From Punica granatum (Eukaryota; Streptophyta; Magnoliopsida; Myrtales; Lythraceae), in NCBI RefSeq assembly GCF_007655135.1, contig NW_022204091.1, positions 60,711 through 124,710 of the forward strand: a stretch of DNA of 64,000 nucleotides, written 5' to 3'. The notes beneath the pieces are model-generated. The model saw nothing but the letters and a program-made list of their open reading frames with translations, did no database searches and had not been told where the DNA came from. The translations under genes and the position numbers were made by a program. Shown piece by piece: positions 20,301 to 32,825 of this stretch (position 1 is the first letter of the stretch; every line of letters starts with the position of its first letter).

Positions 20301-22341
20301 CAACACATCGTTAAACAAACATGTAAGTGAAGTAGAAATGTATTAAGAAAAATGTGCATATAACTAGTCAGGGACCGCCTTATCACTCTACAAAATTTGG
20401 AAATTAAAAGTTCTAACTCCTCTAAGGATTTAAAGGGTATTATACCTACACTTTGGGGGTGGAAACGAGTTGGGAAGAGTCTTGAAAGAAGGAGCAACAA
20501 TTTTAGACAGTCTGGTGCACTAGAGAACCCGAGATGGCTTGGATGGCAACTTGAGTTGTTGAGGCTGGTTGGGTCAGTGGGGGTGGTTCTAGCGATTTGG
20601 CACGATGGTCCTTGACTCCTAAGGGACCTTTGGACACGGCTATGGGTGGCGCTCAGCAAGGCAAAGCCTAGTTGACCCGCCTACAAGGGATAAACCGTGA
20701 AAGGGAGAAAGAAGACTCGGGTGAGGAAACTGGCTGGAGAGGCCGGCTGGATGTAGAATCGATGGTTGGGCACGATGGTTCACTACCCTTGGGAGGTCCC
20801 TGGAGGGTGCTGGAGGTAGGTCACGGGTCAGAGCTACTTGGGTTGACCCTTCTGCAACAAGAAATTGAAAGCAAAGAAAAAGCAACCCGAGAGGGAGAAA
20901 GGGAGCCCGGGAAGTGACTTTCTTGGTGGGACGGCTCTCGGGACGTGATCTCCTTGTCACGGAGAGAGTGAGGGTCTTGGGTGACCCTTCAAGGGGTGTT
21001 GGCATGACTCACTTTAGTCGTGGGAGGTGCAAACTCGCTTAGAAACCGGGAAAGAGCTTGGAGACCCGAATCTGGAGCAGGCTGGAACGGTATGCTGGAG
21101 GCTTCAAACGACGAAACTAACACCACTAATGGATTTGGGAGATCGAGAACAAGGGGGGTATATAGTTTGTTTGAGGCTCGATTTAAGTCGGGTAGTGGTC
21201 GTCGGAAAATCGGGTGATTTTCTAGCAAAATTGGCCTTGCTCGGCCTTGTTATGGGTTTCTGGAATGCTGAACGGTAGAGAGGAGTTGAGGGAGAGTTGA
21301 GAGAATTTCTTGAGTGAGAAAGGCTAGAGTGAGATCGGAGGAAGCAAAGTGATTAGTTTGTCTTGGACTTAAGGCTATATAGGTGGACTAATGAGCAAAC
21401 TAAGCACAATTAAGGGGATATTAGTGAAATGTGATGGCACTTAGGGAGTGGCCGGTCCTCATTAAAGAAATGGGGCATGGGAGGCAAGATCCACCATTCA
21501 AGGAAGTTGATGGCAGAGATGGATGTGAGTTGTACTAAAATATTAAAGAATGGGGGCTAGAATGAATACGAAATAAAAAGGGGGATATTTGCAAAATAAA
21601 AAATTCAAGTGGAGAGGACCTGCCATGGGGGATAGCCGTGTGTCCCACATGGTCTCAAGCTCAAGGAAGGTCAGGGAAGCTCGAGTCCGGGTCGATTGCA
21701 AGTTCGATTTTTGTGACTCGAATGGACGACGCATTGTCGATGCACGCGAAGAGACGATTCCGACTAACCCAATATCGACATATTTTGCCTTTGTGGATGA
21801 CTTGATGGCCTAGAGGCTCGGGAGTTGGTTTTGCTCAATTGGGGTGATCGGAGCAAAGTTAATCGTTTTTGTCGCCCATTCATGTGTTTGCGTGTTGCAC
21901 TCGCCGTGTTGATGTACTTTCTCGCTCAGGTGGAATGGTTGACTTCGTGACCTCCGTCACAAATCGGAACCAAAGACGTCCCGAGAATCTATATTCGGAG
22001 TTTTCTCACTGTTTTCCAAGTGTCTTGATGTGCCCGAAGACCACTGTGTTCTTTGTTTGTCGAAAACGGATCCCGAAGATTTGTTGGGGGACGTTTGAGA
22101 CCCTTCTAGAGCCACTCGGGAAACCTAGATGATTTGTGCTGTCCGAATTGAAATGATATCCTTGGCTCTTTAGGTCGTTAGGATTGATTAGTGTACATCT
22201 CGGGCGTTAACATTTCGCTAGACGAGCTCCCAACATGAGAATTTGCCAGAAATGGGCCCTTTTTTTCGCCTGAAAGGCACTTGGAAGACCTAAACGACTT
22301 GTACAGTGTGATCAGGCATAACCTTCCTGATCTTCGGGGTC
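17396..22341 (-). mobile_element. 5' LTR of element A (truncated by insertion of C)
   Basis: It shares with the other LTRs of this window the terminal block before the primer site (GGCGACTCCTTCTC-like, GGGCGTGCGGGATATAGG-like) in diverged form. It also shares the order of internal landmarks and R-U5 hairpins such as 20190-20232. At least 4,946 bp. It is non-coding. Confidence 0.85.
20190..20232 (-). other. Hairpin in the LTR of element A
   Basis: GGAGCTCTCGGCCAC and GTGGTCGTGAGCTCC pair around a CTCCTCTTGAGG apex. This is the counterpart of the R-U5 hairpins in the other LTRs, with different stem sequence. A second candidate lies at about 19868-19948. Confidence 0.6.
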
Positions 22342-23916
22342 TGTCAGCACCCCATTTTGGCTCACCGATTTAAATTACATCATTAGCAATGATCCAAGCC
22401 ATGACTTGAGCAGAATACAGAAAAACGGCTCAACAGAGCAGGAAATCACTATTCATCCTTAAGTCGGCAAAATCAAGCATATGACATGTACACACGACAG
22501 AAGGACTCCAGGGGTCATCAAGGAGCAACAGAGTGACTAGAGAGCTCAACAATGTCTAAAATCGGCATTTTCAATATATCACACGAACAGATCTATTTTC
22601 CGATAGTTTGCTCGACCGTCGGAAGATAGCCAATATTGGACTTCAAAAATCCACATCAACGCCAAACAGATGAAAAGTGTCTTCAAACGCATTTCGCAAA
22701 TCATCCGTTCTATACAGAACAACTTTCTGTATATAGACAACTTTTCAGTGGAAGTCCAAAAATGTCGGTTTCTCGGAGAAAAGTTAATTCCAAATATCAG
22801 ATGCGGCCATGCCCCACAATCATACAGAGTACGAGCAGTACTTCAGATTGTCTTTTGAAAGCCATGCAGACACCCTGAATGACTTTCGAGTGACAAAACG
22901 GGCATACCCTTCTTCGGAGGAGCATAACCGGAGACTGATATGATGGAATTACGGCAAACGAAGGTCATACTGCATTGCCCTGAAAACTCTAGCGGACAGA
23001 CGCAATTGGGCAAATCAGACAGCAAAACCATTTTCAGTTTCCCGAGTAACCTCTGAAGAGCATAAATGGCCATTTTCAGTGGAAATGCATATCTGGAGGT
23101 CGTTTTTACGGAAACTTGACGCTAGGTGCCTACTTTACACAGTGCTAGCCTTCCCAAGGCTCAACGTGGAATCGTCGGAATGAATCACACAACTCATCTA
23201 GACCTCCTAAGTAGTGCTTTAGAGGTTTAAGGTACACTTTTCAAGTCCTTAGAGATCCAATCTCGACAAACGGAGATCACAGTGATTTCCGGAGCGCCCA
23301 AGCAACTCAAAAAACAATATGAGAAATCCAGTTTCGACCTCCTAAGACATCTTCGGCTCCACGTTTGCGTTATCGGCTTAAGAATCAATAGTTCACGTTG
23401 TCTAACAATTCATGTCAAAATAACCAATGTGAGATGCAGACACAAGATATGCTGTCAGAAGCGGACAACTTTGCTCTGGTCACCTATAATGAGCAAAATC
23501 GACTTTCGAGCCTCATACGGACCCGAGGCATTTTTCCACGAAAAGTGCCAATCTTGGGCTCATTAAATCCGTTTTCTCGCGTATATCGACAATTAGATGT
23601 TCAATTTGAACCACGAGTTTCGAATGCGCGATCAATCGAGATTCGAGCTTTCCTCCCGACTCAACTCTAACCCAAGCGGGACCCACGACATTTTCTTCCC
23701 TTTGGCTCAAGACAAAGCTAGCCAAGTTGCATGCAAAATATCTAGCTTTCTCCTTCTTGCACTCAACCATCACCATCCATGCATTCAATGCTCTTAACTC
23801 TTCTTCATGAAGAATACTTGGATGACATTCATCCTTATCTTGCTTAGAAAATTCGGATCTCCCTAAGCCTTGCCTTAATCAAGCTTTTCTTCACTTAATT
23901 GCTCATTAACTTTGCC

Positions 23917-23924
23917 TATATATT
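23917..23924 (+). promoter_or_regulatory. TATA-like box in the LTR of C
   Basis: TATATATT occurs in the context GCCTATATATTGCTCC, about 1.58 kb into the LTR. E has CATATATATTGCC at the same relative place (34431-34438), so the position is conserved. Confidence 0.5.
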
Positions 23925-25091
23925 GCTCCAAAGTAATTAAGCTAAGGATTCACCTTCAAGCACTCTCTCTCTAGCATTTTCTCGCTCAAACAAAAGCTCT
24001 CAAACTCTCAAGGAGTTCAGCAAAATCGCAGCTCAGCAAGAACAAGCAAAACCAAGCAAAACCGGGCAAAGTCTTAAGTCGGAATCCATCCCAGCTTATA
24101 TCCAAACTTTACCAAACTTCATATCCCACATGTTTTTGACCCCCTCTATCCATTTCTGAGCTTAGATTTTAAGTTTGAAGCCTCTAAGCCATAGAACCAG
24201 CCTTGAACAAAATCTGGACAGATTTGGTCCTTCTCGGGTCAAAAATGTCAAACCGGGTTTCAAGCCATTCCAAGTCGGTTTGAGCTACCAAAACCCATCA
24301 AACACCTCCCCACACAACCCTAGGGTGTCAAGGAGTCAAGAAATCCAAGAAAAACCCATCGGTTTAACCCCAGGAAGAAGAAACAGCCCAACTGCCCAGT
24401 CGAGTCGAAATTTCTGACTGTTTGTACGGTTTTCTTGCAGATCGGGTCGATCGAGGACTCTTTTCGGAAAACGACCACCACAGCCACCTCCGGAGGTGAG
24501 TTAGAAGTCGGGAGTCGTTGGCCTTGCTCAAAAATTCCATCGGGAGCCTCCGTGGCGACGTCCGACCCAACTTGTGCCTTGCTTTGTTTTGGGTGATTTT
24601 TGCAGGACTGCACGGGTCGACCCGACAACTCTGGGAACAAACGACCACCACGGTCACCTAGAGGGATCCCTTGGCTACCCAAGGCCGCCGACCTTGCCTC
24701 AAAATTCCATCGTGAGCCTCCGTGGCGACGTCCAACCCGACTTGTGCCAGTCGGGTCTGTCCAGTATTCCAGCCGGGTCTGTTTGGTGCCATTCGGGTCT
24801 GTTCAACGGAAAACAGCCCAAACCCGACCCATCAACGGTCCAACCCGACTCTTGAAGGTACCATCCCGCATCTCGGGACTAGGTATGACCATTCCTGACT
24901 TAGAGGAGCTATGACTTTTACATTCTCGTTGCGTTTATGGAGTTATAAGGGGTTTTATGTATGTTTTATCTTCAAGTTTTAATCTTTATGCATTTTCCAT
25001 GTTATATCATGCATATTTATCCTTGATTTATATGCTAGCATGTTGGGAAACACTTGGATTGTAATCAAGAAGAACATCCCGACCCGGAAAA

Positions 25092-25144
25092 GGCAAAGAG
25101 CTCACGGGTTTCCCTTCAAGGGAGGTGACCGAATGCTCTCTTGC
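25092..25144 (+). other. Hairpin 1 in the R-U5 of the C LTR
   Basis: GGCAAAGAGC pairs with GCTCTCTTGC, with inner pairs CACGGGT / GTGACCG and an apex CCCTTCAAGGG. Confidence 0.6.
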
Positions 25145-25412
25145 TCCTTTCGGGCAAGGAACGATCTTCTTGACCCAATCCAAGTTCGATTCCCGAGTTT
25201 CATCATATTTTCTCACGTGCATGAAGTCGGTATTGTTTTATCGATTCCTTAAATAACTTGTTTGTGTATGTTTCCATGTTCGAATGCGTTATTCAAATTA
25301 TGGCAATACCGACTTTCGTTTAATCGTGTCATTTATAATGTTTGTCGTTTAAGCATGCGAGAAATGATTCGAAACGAGACGGGGAAACCTCGTGGAACCC
25401 CATTCGGGCCAT

Positions 25413-25455
25413 GGGACCTCTCGGCTATCTCCAAGGAGAAGTAACCGAGAGCCTC
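25413..25455 (+). other. Hairpin 2 in the R-U5 of the C LTR
   Basis: CCTCTCGGCTA pairs with TAACCGAGAG around the self-complementary apex TCTCCAAGGAGA. Confidence 0.65.
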
Positions 25456-27590
25456 TTAGACTCGTACAGGTTGCATGAGGCTTCCTCTTCCCGTTTTGAG
25501 TTCGTTCTCGGCTTTCGTGTAATTTGCAATTTACATTATCGTCACAATATCGCATGAAAATGTCTTTTCAAAACAAAGCATGCATGGATTCGAGTATCGA
25601 TGACTCATTCGGGTTCATTCGGTTACGAGGGTAGTTTCGGTCATTTGATCAAATTATCCTCGATCCTTATGGAATTGTCTTGGTCATCGAGTCGCGAATC
25701 GTTCTCACAATTAATGCATCCGGCACAACCCTTAAGCATTAATTTCACGAACGGGTTAATCGGGACGCTCACATGATTAAACCCATTTCACAATGATAAA
25801 GTTTACACGAATCGACCATTAACTGATAACTCGCGTCGATGAGTTGTCAAATGATGTTGGTGCCCTTTTCAAACTTATCAATTTCAAAACCCGAAACGCG
25901 CGGTCCGATGTAGCATTGACGTCTGAAAAGGGCTTATGTGTCTCAACTTGAGTTTTTACCTGATTCCAAGTAACTCAGGTCAGGATACAAAAGATCTTTC
26001 TAGATCACTTCCGGGCAGATCGACCGGTTCTTTGGCATTTTCGGGGTTCTTGCACAACCCTGGACGATCCAGGGAATCGGTCGACACCGGCTACAGGCCG
26101 AGGTGGCCCGCACTGCGATGTTTCCCCTTTTCTGAAAATAATTTTCAAATAAAGGGCAAAATCGTCTTTTCACAATTCAGTGACACCCTTAGGGTTAGCA
26201 TGACAGAAACACTACAGTACGGGATAAGAATAGGCTACCTGTTCAGGTGCAGGTTCATCTGCATAGCCTTTTCTTATCTAACTGAGAGTTTCTGTCATCC
26301 TAACATAGACTCGGGTAACTAGAACGGTTATCTCTGTCAGAAAACATGCAAAATGCTGATTAACCTTTCACTCGACCAAACCAAACACTAGATAATGGTT
26401 AGGAGGAATTCTAGATTCCAAATTTAGAGTCAAAACACGAGTTTGGCTAATTCAGTGAAAATTCAGCGTCACAATACAGAACAACTGTAAAAGCAATCAA
26501 CACACACGAAACTTGACTACGGACACCCGACATGTCAGGTTCTCAAACCAAAGCCGAATGCTAAAACATTGGCACGCATTTGTTTGTCTAGGGTAGGATT
26601 TGCATGCCAAAATACCTTGGATTAATAAACTTGTTAATCCACGTACATTCGGTGAATACAAACACATTGTCTGTTATTTACCTGCTGCTTGTAATCTTTC
26701 CGCACCTGTTTGCCATGCGGGTCGAGCCTGATCCCCAGGCCGAATAATATTAGTGTTAAACGCCCTAATCATCGAGCACAGGGTTCAACGCCCTAATCAA
26801 CACTCACAGGGTTCAACGCGCTATTCAGTGAGAGCGTACCTTGAATTTTAGTTCTTCGATTTTTCCCTAAACTCACGGTAAGTTAGAGCGGAATAATAAC
26901 CGAACGCGAATCGATTGGAATTCGATCATTTGTAATTTATATTTTATTGTATTTCTGAGAGCATTGTAAGGATTTTATTTTGTACATTCATTCTGTAAGA
27001 ATTCCAGTCGGTGAGCGAACGGTCCGAGAGTCGAATTAATCGAATCGGTCTAATGCTTGCCCAGATACAAGTAAATCCAAGAACTCGCGGTTCTGGTTCA
27101 CGCAGGGTAGAACCTCCATGATTCGATGAACTGTAACTCAAGATTGTGAACCAACTCCCCGACATACGGGTTTACTTCTCCCTCGGCTTCTCAACCAACA
27201 TCGTTTGGTTCATCGAATCTCCGGTGTCAAAACGTGCGAGCCGAGTGCAACTTAATTCATGTGGTAAATCATAAAACATGCAAGCCTAGCAAACCAAAGT
27301 ACCGAAAGGGCGTGCGGGATATAGGCCCGCACGTAACATGAACCCCCGAACACGGATTTTCCAGTTCCGCACAGACCAATGCCTTAACAACAAACTGTGT
27401 GTTCCATACCCCTAGACCCGGGTAACTTGTCCGCCCTCGACCTTCGAGTCGTAAAATGATAAGTGGCGACTCCTTCTCTCACGTGTGTCCGTCACACGTC
27501 CCCACGGGAAGGTGGACACTCCCAAGCCGCGCGATCTAAAAGCGCGCAATGCGGGCCCCGACGAGAGTCCACATTCGGGTTCGTACAGCT

Positions 27591-27608
27591 TGGTGACTCC
27601 ACTGGGGA
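27591..27608 (+). promoter_or_regulatory. Primer-binding site of element C
   Basis: TGGTGACTCCACTGGGGA lies three bases after the LTR end. It differs by one base from the E site. It is the type reported for Ogre elements (complementary to a tRNA-Arg 3' end); the tRNA identity is recalled, not computed. Confidence 0.85.
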
Positions 27609-30446
27609 CACACTTAGTGGGTTCAGGCTCGATTCGTTTGCTTTGCTTGCATGTTCATTTACTGCTTTCCGCAATTTTTCGCTTATCTATTTTACGCACA
27701 TTTACTTTTCTGCACTTGCATTGCTTCATCCTAGTGGAATTCTAAGTACCTCGCCTGAAATCCCATGGGCGCCAATTTAGGAAGCTAGGTTAGTCAGAGG
27801 TTCCGAGTAAGGGAACGGGTCGAGTCGGCTCTGCCACCGAACCGGCCCCCAAAGATCCTCGCTCGATTTCAAGGAATTGACACCCTTGAATCGGGAGCCC
27901 CCATCCCTAGTTAGTGGTTGTTTCAGTAGAACACTGAAACCATGCATAAACAGGGACCGTCATGCTGGACCAAAATTTGCCTTCATGCCGCCAACCGACC
28001 CAAAAGTTGAGTCTTTGAGTCGGCTCGTAGTTTTTCTTTTAGGCGAGCCTTTTGTTGTTTTCACTGAATGAGTGTTGTACAATGTAAAGAACTCGTGTTA
28101 TAGTTTATTTTTCTACACCTGCATGCATGTTTTCAAAACAACCTAAGACATTGTATCAGTTTAATGTTTAAGCTCCCCTGCTCAAACTATCTTTGTAAAT
28201 TAAGGAACTTGAACCAAATCGATGCAATGGCATTAGCTTTTGAAAACTTATACACTGCATGCATTCTATCTATTTCTATGTTTGCACAGCAGCTGCCATG
28301 TCTCGCACGACAGGCGAGTTGTGCCAACATTCGCGGGTAGACCACTTGCGGTCTTCACTTCTCCATAGCGAGATGTGCTATGACCAGAAGCCGAGTCCAT
28401 CCCGGCCACCCACCTCGCACGACAGGGGAGTCGTGCCCACTTTCGCGGGCAGGCCACTTGCGGCCTTCACCCTTCCTCCACGGCAAGACGAGCCTTGGCC
28501 CGAGGGCCGACCCACCTTCCCAGGTGAGACTAACCGACACTAACTTCTTACTAACAGAGAACATCACCGTGTGATTAGACGCACATCCCTCCGCGTGACC
28601 CCACGCATCTACCAATGATCAAGCATGCCTCACACATGTCCAAGCATGTTTACACCAACTCATACAGGCATGCTCAACGTATCAATGCATGTCTCTCGGT
28701 GTGCTCGCACGACGCCTACCAGGCCAGTTCGCTTCCCTACACTCTTGCATTGAAATCCTGAACAGTTCATGCTCCTTCATTGTTTTCTTTTCCCATTGCA
28801 GGAAATTCCCAACAAGAAGGCAGCCTGAATACTGAACCACCACAATTGAGGCAACAAACGTCTCTCATCCAGCTCATTGGGATTTCAACACTGAGTTCCC
28901 ACCCTCCCTCCACAAAGAATGCGAGAAAATCAAAGCTCATCTGAAATCCAAAATTGTCTTGGATTTAAATTCATCCAAGCAATACTCCAAGGAGCAAGTC
29001 TAATCCTTCAACTGCAAAGACCGGAAGTGACAGCTCCACAAACAGAGCATGACCCAACTCTCGATCGCAGGAGATACCAGCACGGTCATGCCTCCGATCA
29101 AAGAATGGATCTCACTCGTCCTCTGTCGTCGCCGCCGACTAAGCACTGGAACAACATACCCAGTCTTTTTTAAACTCTCTTTTGCTTTAATTTAAATGCA
29201 TTCCCACAAATGGGCTCCCGACATGAACAAATCCTTCAACGGAGTATTAGGACGGTCTTTGCGACGCCCTATTAGTTCTGTTGGACCTATTCGACTCGCC
29301 AGTCCTCATGAGACCCGGCTCCTCGAGCCCTCCGTAGGACGGTTGAGCAAGCCTACTCGCAACAGGGAAAATATGCTTATGTGACCTCGGTCACGGTCTA
29401 ACCACTCTAGAGTGGTGATGACCAGATTCTCGGAAACAAATGTCGTCTGCACGGGGCACCCCTTGGGTCGCGGAAGGGACAAAAAGGGATTTTCCCATGG
29501 GACCACCTCATATTTCTTACCACATATCCCCCGCATAATCGCCTAATGCATTGTCTTCTTTGTCATCCTTCACAGGGGCACATTGACCACAGGTGAAGAG
29601 CGATGCACGAGTTCACGCTTCCTCGAGAACTTGTCTCGGACCCTTTCCTTATACTTTGACAAGGGAGGTGTTCGACGATGAGGCACCCCCCTATGAAGCC
29701 AAAGACAGGGACAATTGAGTGAATCACTCAGCATCGATACAACAGTCTTCCTCGAACATCCATTGCCTTCAACAGCGTGCACCCTCCAAGAGGCAGACAC
29801 TGTAAAGAACAGCAAGAGATGATCGGAGATATCGCACAAGGCGCCTACCACGGGCCACTTCAACAAATGAAGACCGGGGCATCCCCGTTCAAAATTCGCA
29901 CCAGGGCAACCTCGTTTCCCTATTCACGGGGCAATTCTACATTTTCTTTCTAGTCAACAGGGGAAATTCACATGCAATGCTTGTAAGGGCAAATGACACG
30001 GAGTTCGGCTCCCGAGTGCACAAGAGTCAAATTTCCAAGAGAGCCGGCCCTCACAAAATAGAGCTAGCAACATGCAATGAGTCTCCACGAGGCGAAGTGC
30101 ACCAAAGCGGCATCGACGATGCAAAGTCGAGGAGTTTCAATCAAAGACACGTGGCACAAAACAAACCCCGGCTGCAAGAAAAAAACAGAGCGGAAAGAAG
30201 CGAGAAAAACCCGCCAATGAAGAGAGAGAGAAAAGAAGCGGGAAAAACCCGCCAACCAACAAAAGAAAGGCAATGCCGAGGTTCATCAAAAGCACCGGCG
30301 CCGCCAATCCAGAGAAATCAACAAACCCCGACAAAAGGGGAGCAGCAGACAAAACTCCTCGACGGAGATAGAAAACAATGTACTCGGAGGTTGAATCCTT
30401 CAAAACCTTCGCCCTTGCAAACTCAAGAGATAAAGAATCGAGCTCG
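27609..30446 (+). other. Non-coding internal region of element C
   Basis: The leader (to about 28155) matches E's leader (38074-38625). At a GTTT microhomology it joins sequence that in E follows ORF1 (about 40240). A duplicated hairpin unit follows (28302-28495). From about 28740 to 30440 the sequence is the reverse-complement relative of D 60400-62770 and includes perfect hairpins GTGACC-TC-GGTCAC (29381-29394) and ACCACTCTAGAGTGGT (29401-29416). Short open frames here have no homology to gag or pol and are not called. Confidence 0.75.
28302..28495 (+). repeat. Two diverged copies of a 112-bp unit, each with three hairpins
   Basis: The copies start at 28302 and 28414 (CTCGCACGACAGG). The first hairpin is GCACGAC/GTTGTGC in copy 1 and GCACGAC/GTCGTGC in copy 2. 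The second is GACC-ACTTGC-GGTC in copy 1 and GGCC-ACTTGC-GGCC in copy 2. The third is CATAGC/GCTATG in copy 1 and CCACGGC/GCCTTGG in copy 2. Stems differ between copies but stay paired. Confidence 0.7.
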
Positions 30447-30600
30447 CTAGGTCGAAAACCCCTTTTGGGGCGGCCTAAGCAAAAGCTAGGGTAAAAGAGA
30501 GGCACGACCGGAAATCCTTTGGGGCGGTCGTGGCAAAAGGAGAGCTCTTCCCCTTTAGGTTGAGAGGTGCGGCCCCGAGGTAGGTGACCGTAGCAAAAGG
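30447..30600 (+). other. GCAAAAG hairpin array in element C (three stem-loops)
   Basis: Stem-loops are CTAGGTCG/CGGCCTAA (30447-30478, inner CCCC-TTTT-GGGG), CACGACC/GGTCGTG (30503-30532) and TGCGG/CCGTA (30568-30592). Each is followed within 1-2 bases by GCAAAAG. The same series occurs in D and, expanded, in E. Confidence 0.75.
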
Positions 30601-30649
30601 AGAGCAAAACGAGAGATAGATAAAATTGCCCCCTAGTCTCTCACACATC

Positions 30650-30654
30650 GTGTG
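30650..30654. repeat. Putative target-site duplication of element D (GTGTG), one copy
   Basis: The five bases adjacent to the end of D's LTR. The partner copy is beyond 64000, so this is unconfirmed. Confidence 0.4.
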
Positions 30655-32825
30655 TGTGCGCACCCGAATTTCATCTCGTCGGGGCACGCATGCGCGCGCC
30701 TAAGCAAACGCGGCTTGGGAGTGTCCACCTTCCCGGGGATGCGCGACGGACGCGCGTGAGAAGGAGTCGCCACTTGCCATTTTACGACCCGAAGGTCGAG
30801 GGCCGGCAAGTTACCCGGGTCTAGGGGTACGGGGTACTCCTAAATGCTAAGGCAATGGTCGTACGGAACCGGAAGTTCCGAATTCGGGGGTTCTATTACG
30901 TGCGGGCCTATATCCCGCACGCCCTTTCGGTACTCTAGCTTGCTAGGCTTGCCATTTTGTTTATTTACCGCGTGATTTAGAGTTGTACTCGACTCGCCCG
31001 TTTTGACACCGTAAATTCAATGAATTGATCAAGTTGGGCCAAGAGTCCGAAAGATGAGTAGGCTTGTGCATCGAAGAGTCGGTTCACTATCTTAGCGTTA
31101 CAGTTCATCGAACCGTGATGGTCGAATCTCTGCGTGAACCGAAGCCACGAGTATCCGAGCTTACTCACCCTTTGGTGGCGATAGACCAACTTGACCAATC
31201 CGGCACTCGGACCTCTCGCTCACCGATCGGGGATCCTTACAAGTAAATGGACATACAAATAGAATCCTCACAATGTTCTCTCGTATAATTACAAAATGCA
31301 ACTGAATAAGTAAATGGATCCCGATCGGTTTGCATTGGGCCAATATTCCGCTTCGGCTCACCGAGTATTTTGAATAGCCGATAAACAAATTAAGGCAACG
31401 CGGGCTCAAGGAGCCGGGGGTCGGGTCCGATCGATCCAACGGTCTTTGGGAGAACCGGTCGGTTCCCACTGTGTCCGATGGGCCGATCGAGCTCCCGGGT
31501 GATATCTAAACCCGTTTCACACGCTCGATCCAAATCTACCTTCCACATAGGCCGCATTCGGAGTGTGACAGTGAATCGAGGCTAGATCCCATTCCGCACT
31601 CGGGTTGCACGCGCTCGGTGAATTAGGAGGCGTTGGACCTCGTGTTCGGTAGTTTGGGGCATTGGACCCCGTGTAACACGTAGCCTATGGGCTCGGGGCC
31701 GAATCGCGATAAATCATCAAAAGCAAGAACAAAACAGAAGAAAACTGATATAACTGACACGTTATAGAAAGCAACTGACAACTATCAGTGAATACAGACA
31801 AATGGTGTATTAAGTCAAATGTACGTGACTTAATCAGTTATTACCCGTGGTTGATTGGCAAAAAATGCATCTAACCTAGGCAAACATAGAGGGCGGGCTA
31901 GGATAAGGTTCTAAGCCAATTACATATGTGTGTTTGTTTTATGACTCTTATTCAGTTAAGTGTCACTGTGATTTCACCGAATTAGCCAAACTCGTGTTTT
32001 GACTCTAGATTGGAATCTACCATTCCGCCTATTCATTATCTAGTGTTTGATTAGGCCAAATGCATGATTAATCCGGTTGTTCGTGTTTTGTAACTGAAAT
32101 AAAATGATCCCCACTGAATCTACAATAGGAAGAAGGAAACACCGAAGACGAACGAAATGGGCCACACGAATGAAACTCGTACCCGAACGGGTTGCCCTTT
32201 TTCATTCATAGTTCTAGGTGTTTCCAACTCCCTAAACCTAAGGTATCGGTGAATCACGGAATGACGATTATGCCCTTGGATGATAAAATCGTGGTGTTCG
32301 TATACAAATTGGAGATCGTGTTGCACGAAGGAGTCTAAGGAGGACTCTCGTGCCCCGACTCGGGCCGCCTCAAATTGGGCCCGGACTCGAGTCACGGCAC
32401 GTGAGTATTCCCTAGACATCAATTCTATTCGTGTTACGCATCTCGGTATTTTGAAATTGTGAATTTTATTGGAAAAGGGCATTCACGCCGTTCCGTAAAT
32501 CATCGATGCGTTTTACCAATTAAGGATCAATTAACCCGATTATTTAGTCCATGTGACTTAGTTAACCGAATGGTGCGCATCCCGTTTTCCCATTTTTGAA
32601 ATCCTTCAATATTTATTATACCATGTTGCAACTACGATTTTGACGGTTGACATCCGAATTATAACGTGTCTAATAAGTAATGAATGCGTAGGCAACGATT
32701 AAAAGGAAGTGTAATCACAAACAATTCCAAGGATCGGTTTTGGAACGAAGGAGAGACCAACCGAGACTCCAAGGAGGTCACGGATGACTCGGCCACCCCT
32801 TTTAGGGTGAATGGCCGAATACTCC
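30655..32825 (-). mobile_element. 3' LTR of element D, terminal (3') part
   Basis: The reverse complement of the second part of the solo LTR 6185-11476. Its end, GGTGCGCACA on the minus strand, is at 30655. It stops at ACTCC (32821-32825), the insertion point of E, and resumes at 54895. Confidence 0.92.
32821..32825. repeat. 5-bp target-site duplication ACTCC (left) of element E
   Basis: ACTCC directly precedes TGTCAGCACC and is repeated at 54895-54899. Without E the flanks rejoin to match the uninterrupted solo LTR (near 9290). Confidence 0.95.

Larger units (their letters stand above)
13281..22341 (-). mobile_element. Element A: decayed Ogre/Tat-type retrotransposon, both ends incomplete
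   Basis: Read on the minus strand it has an LTR (22341 to 17396), a primer-binding site (17392-17375), leader and ORF1 remnant, a gag remnant (15987 to about 13800), a stretch matching E's protease-RT intron (about 13765-13690), and a 3' untranslated piece (about 13680-13281). Pol and most of the protease are deleted. The 3' end is cut at the Pack-MULE junction. The 5' LTR is interrupted at 22341/22342 by element C; its first part should lie beyond the window. Stops and frameshifts are frequent, so this copy is old. Confidence 0.85.
22342..27587 (+). mobile_element. 5' LTR of element C, 5,246 bp
   Basis: It starts TGTCAGCACCCCATTTTGG and ends GGGTTCGTACA, directly before GC and the primer-binding site. 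A TATA-like TATATATT is at 23917-23924. Hairpins lie at 25092-25144 and 25413-25455. It lacks the GC-rich minisatellite seen in E's LTRs. Confidence 0.9.
22342..30654 (+). mobile_element. Element C: Ogre-related non-coding (LARD-like) retrotransposon, 5' part
   Basis: It comprises a complete 5' LTR (22342-27587), a primer-binding site and 3.05 kb of internal sequence before element D interrupts it at 30655. The LTR is related to E's LTR throughout but clearly diverged. The internal region lacks ORF1, gag and pol. The leader joins directly to sequence that in E lies after ORF1, and this is followed by 3' untranslated-type sequence shared with D. The rest of C (3' LTR) must lie beyond the window. 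The 5 bp before it (GGGTC, 22337-22341) would be its target duplication; the partner copy is not visible. Confidence 0.85.

Noticed and set aside
28100..28200. C as a reverse-transcribed spliced RNA that lost ORF1 as an intron
   Set aside because: The joint in C does not fit GT-AG borders in E; it falls in a shared GTTT, as in a microhomology deletion.
29977..30607. Frames of 156-157 codons on both strands in the internal region of C
   Set aside because: They overlap each other and the hairpin array, and lack homology to gag or pol; the equivalent part of D is interrupted.
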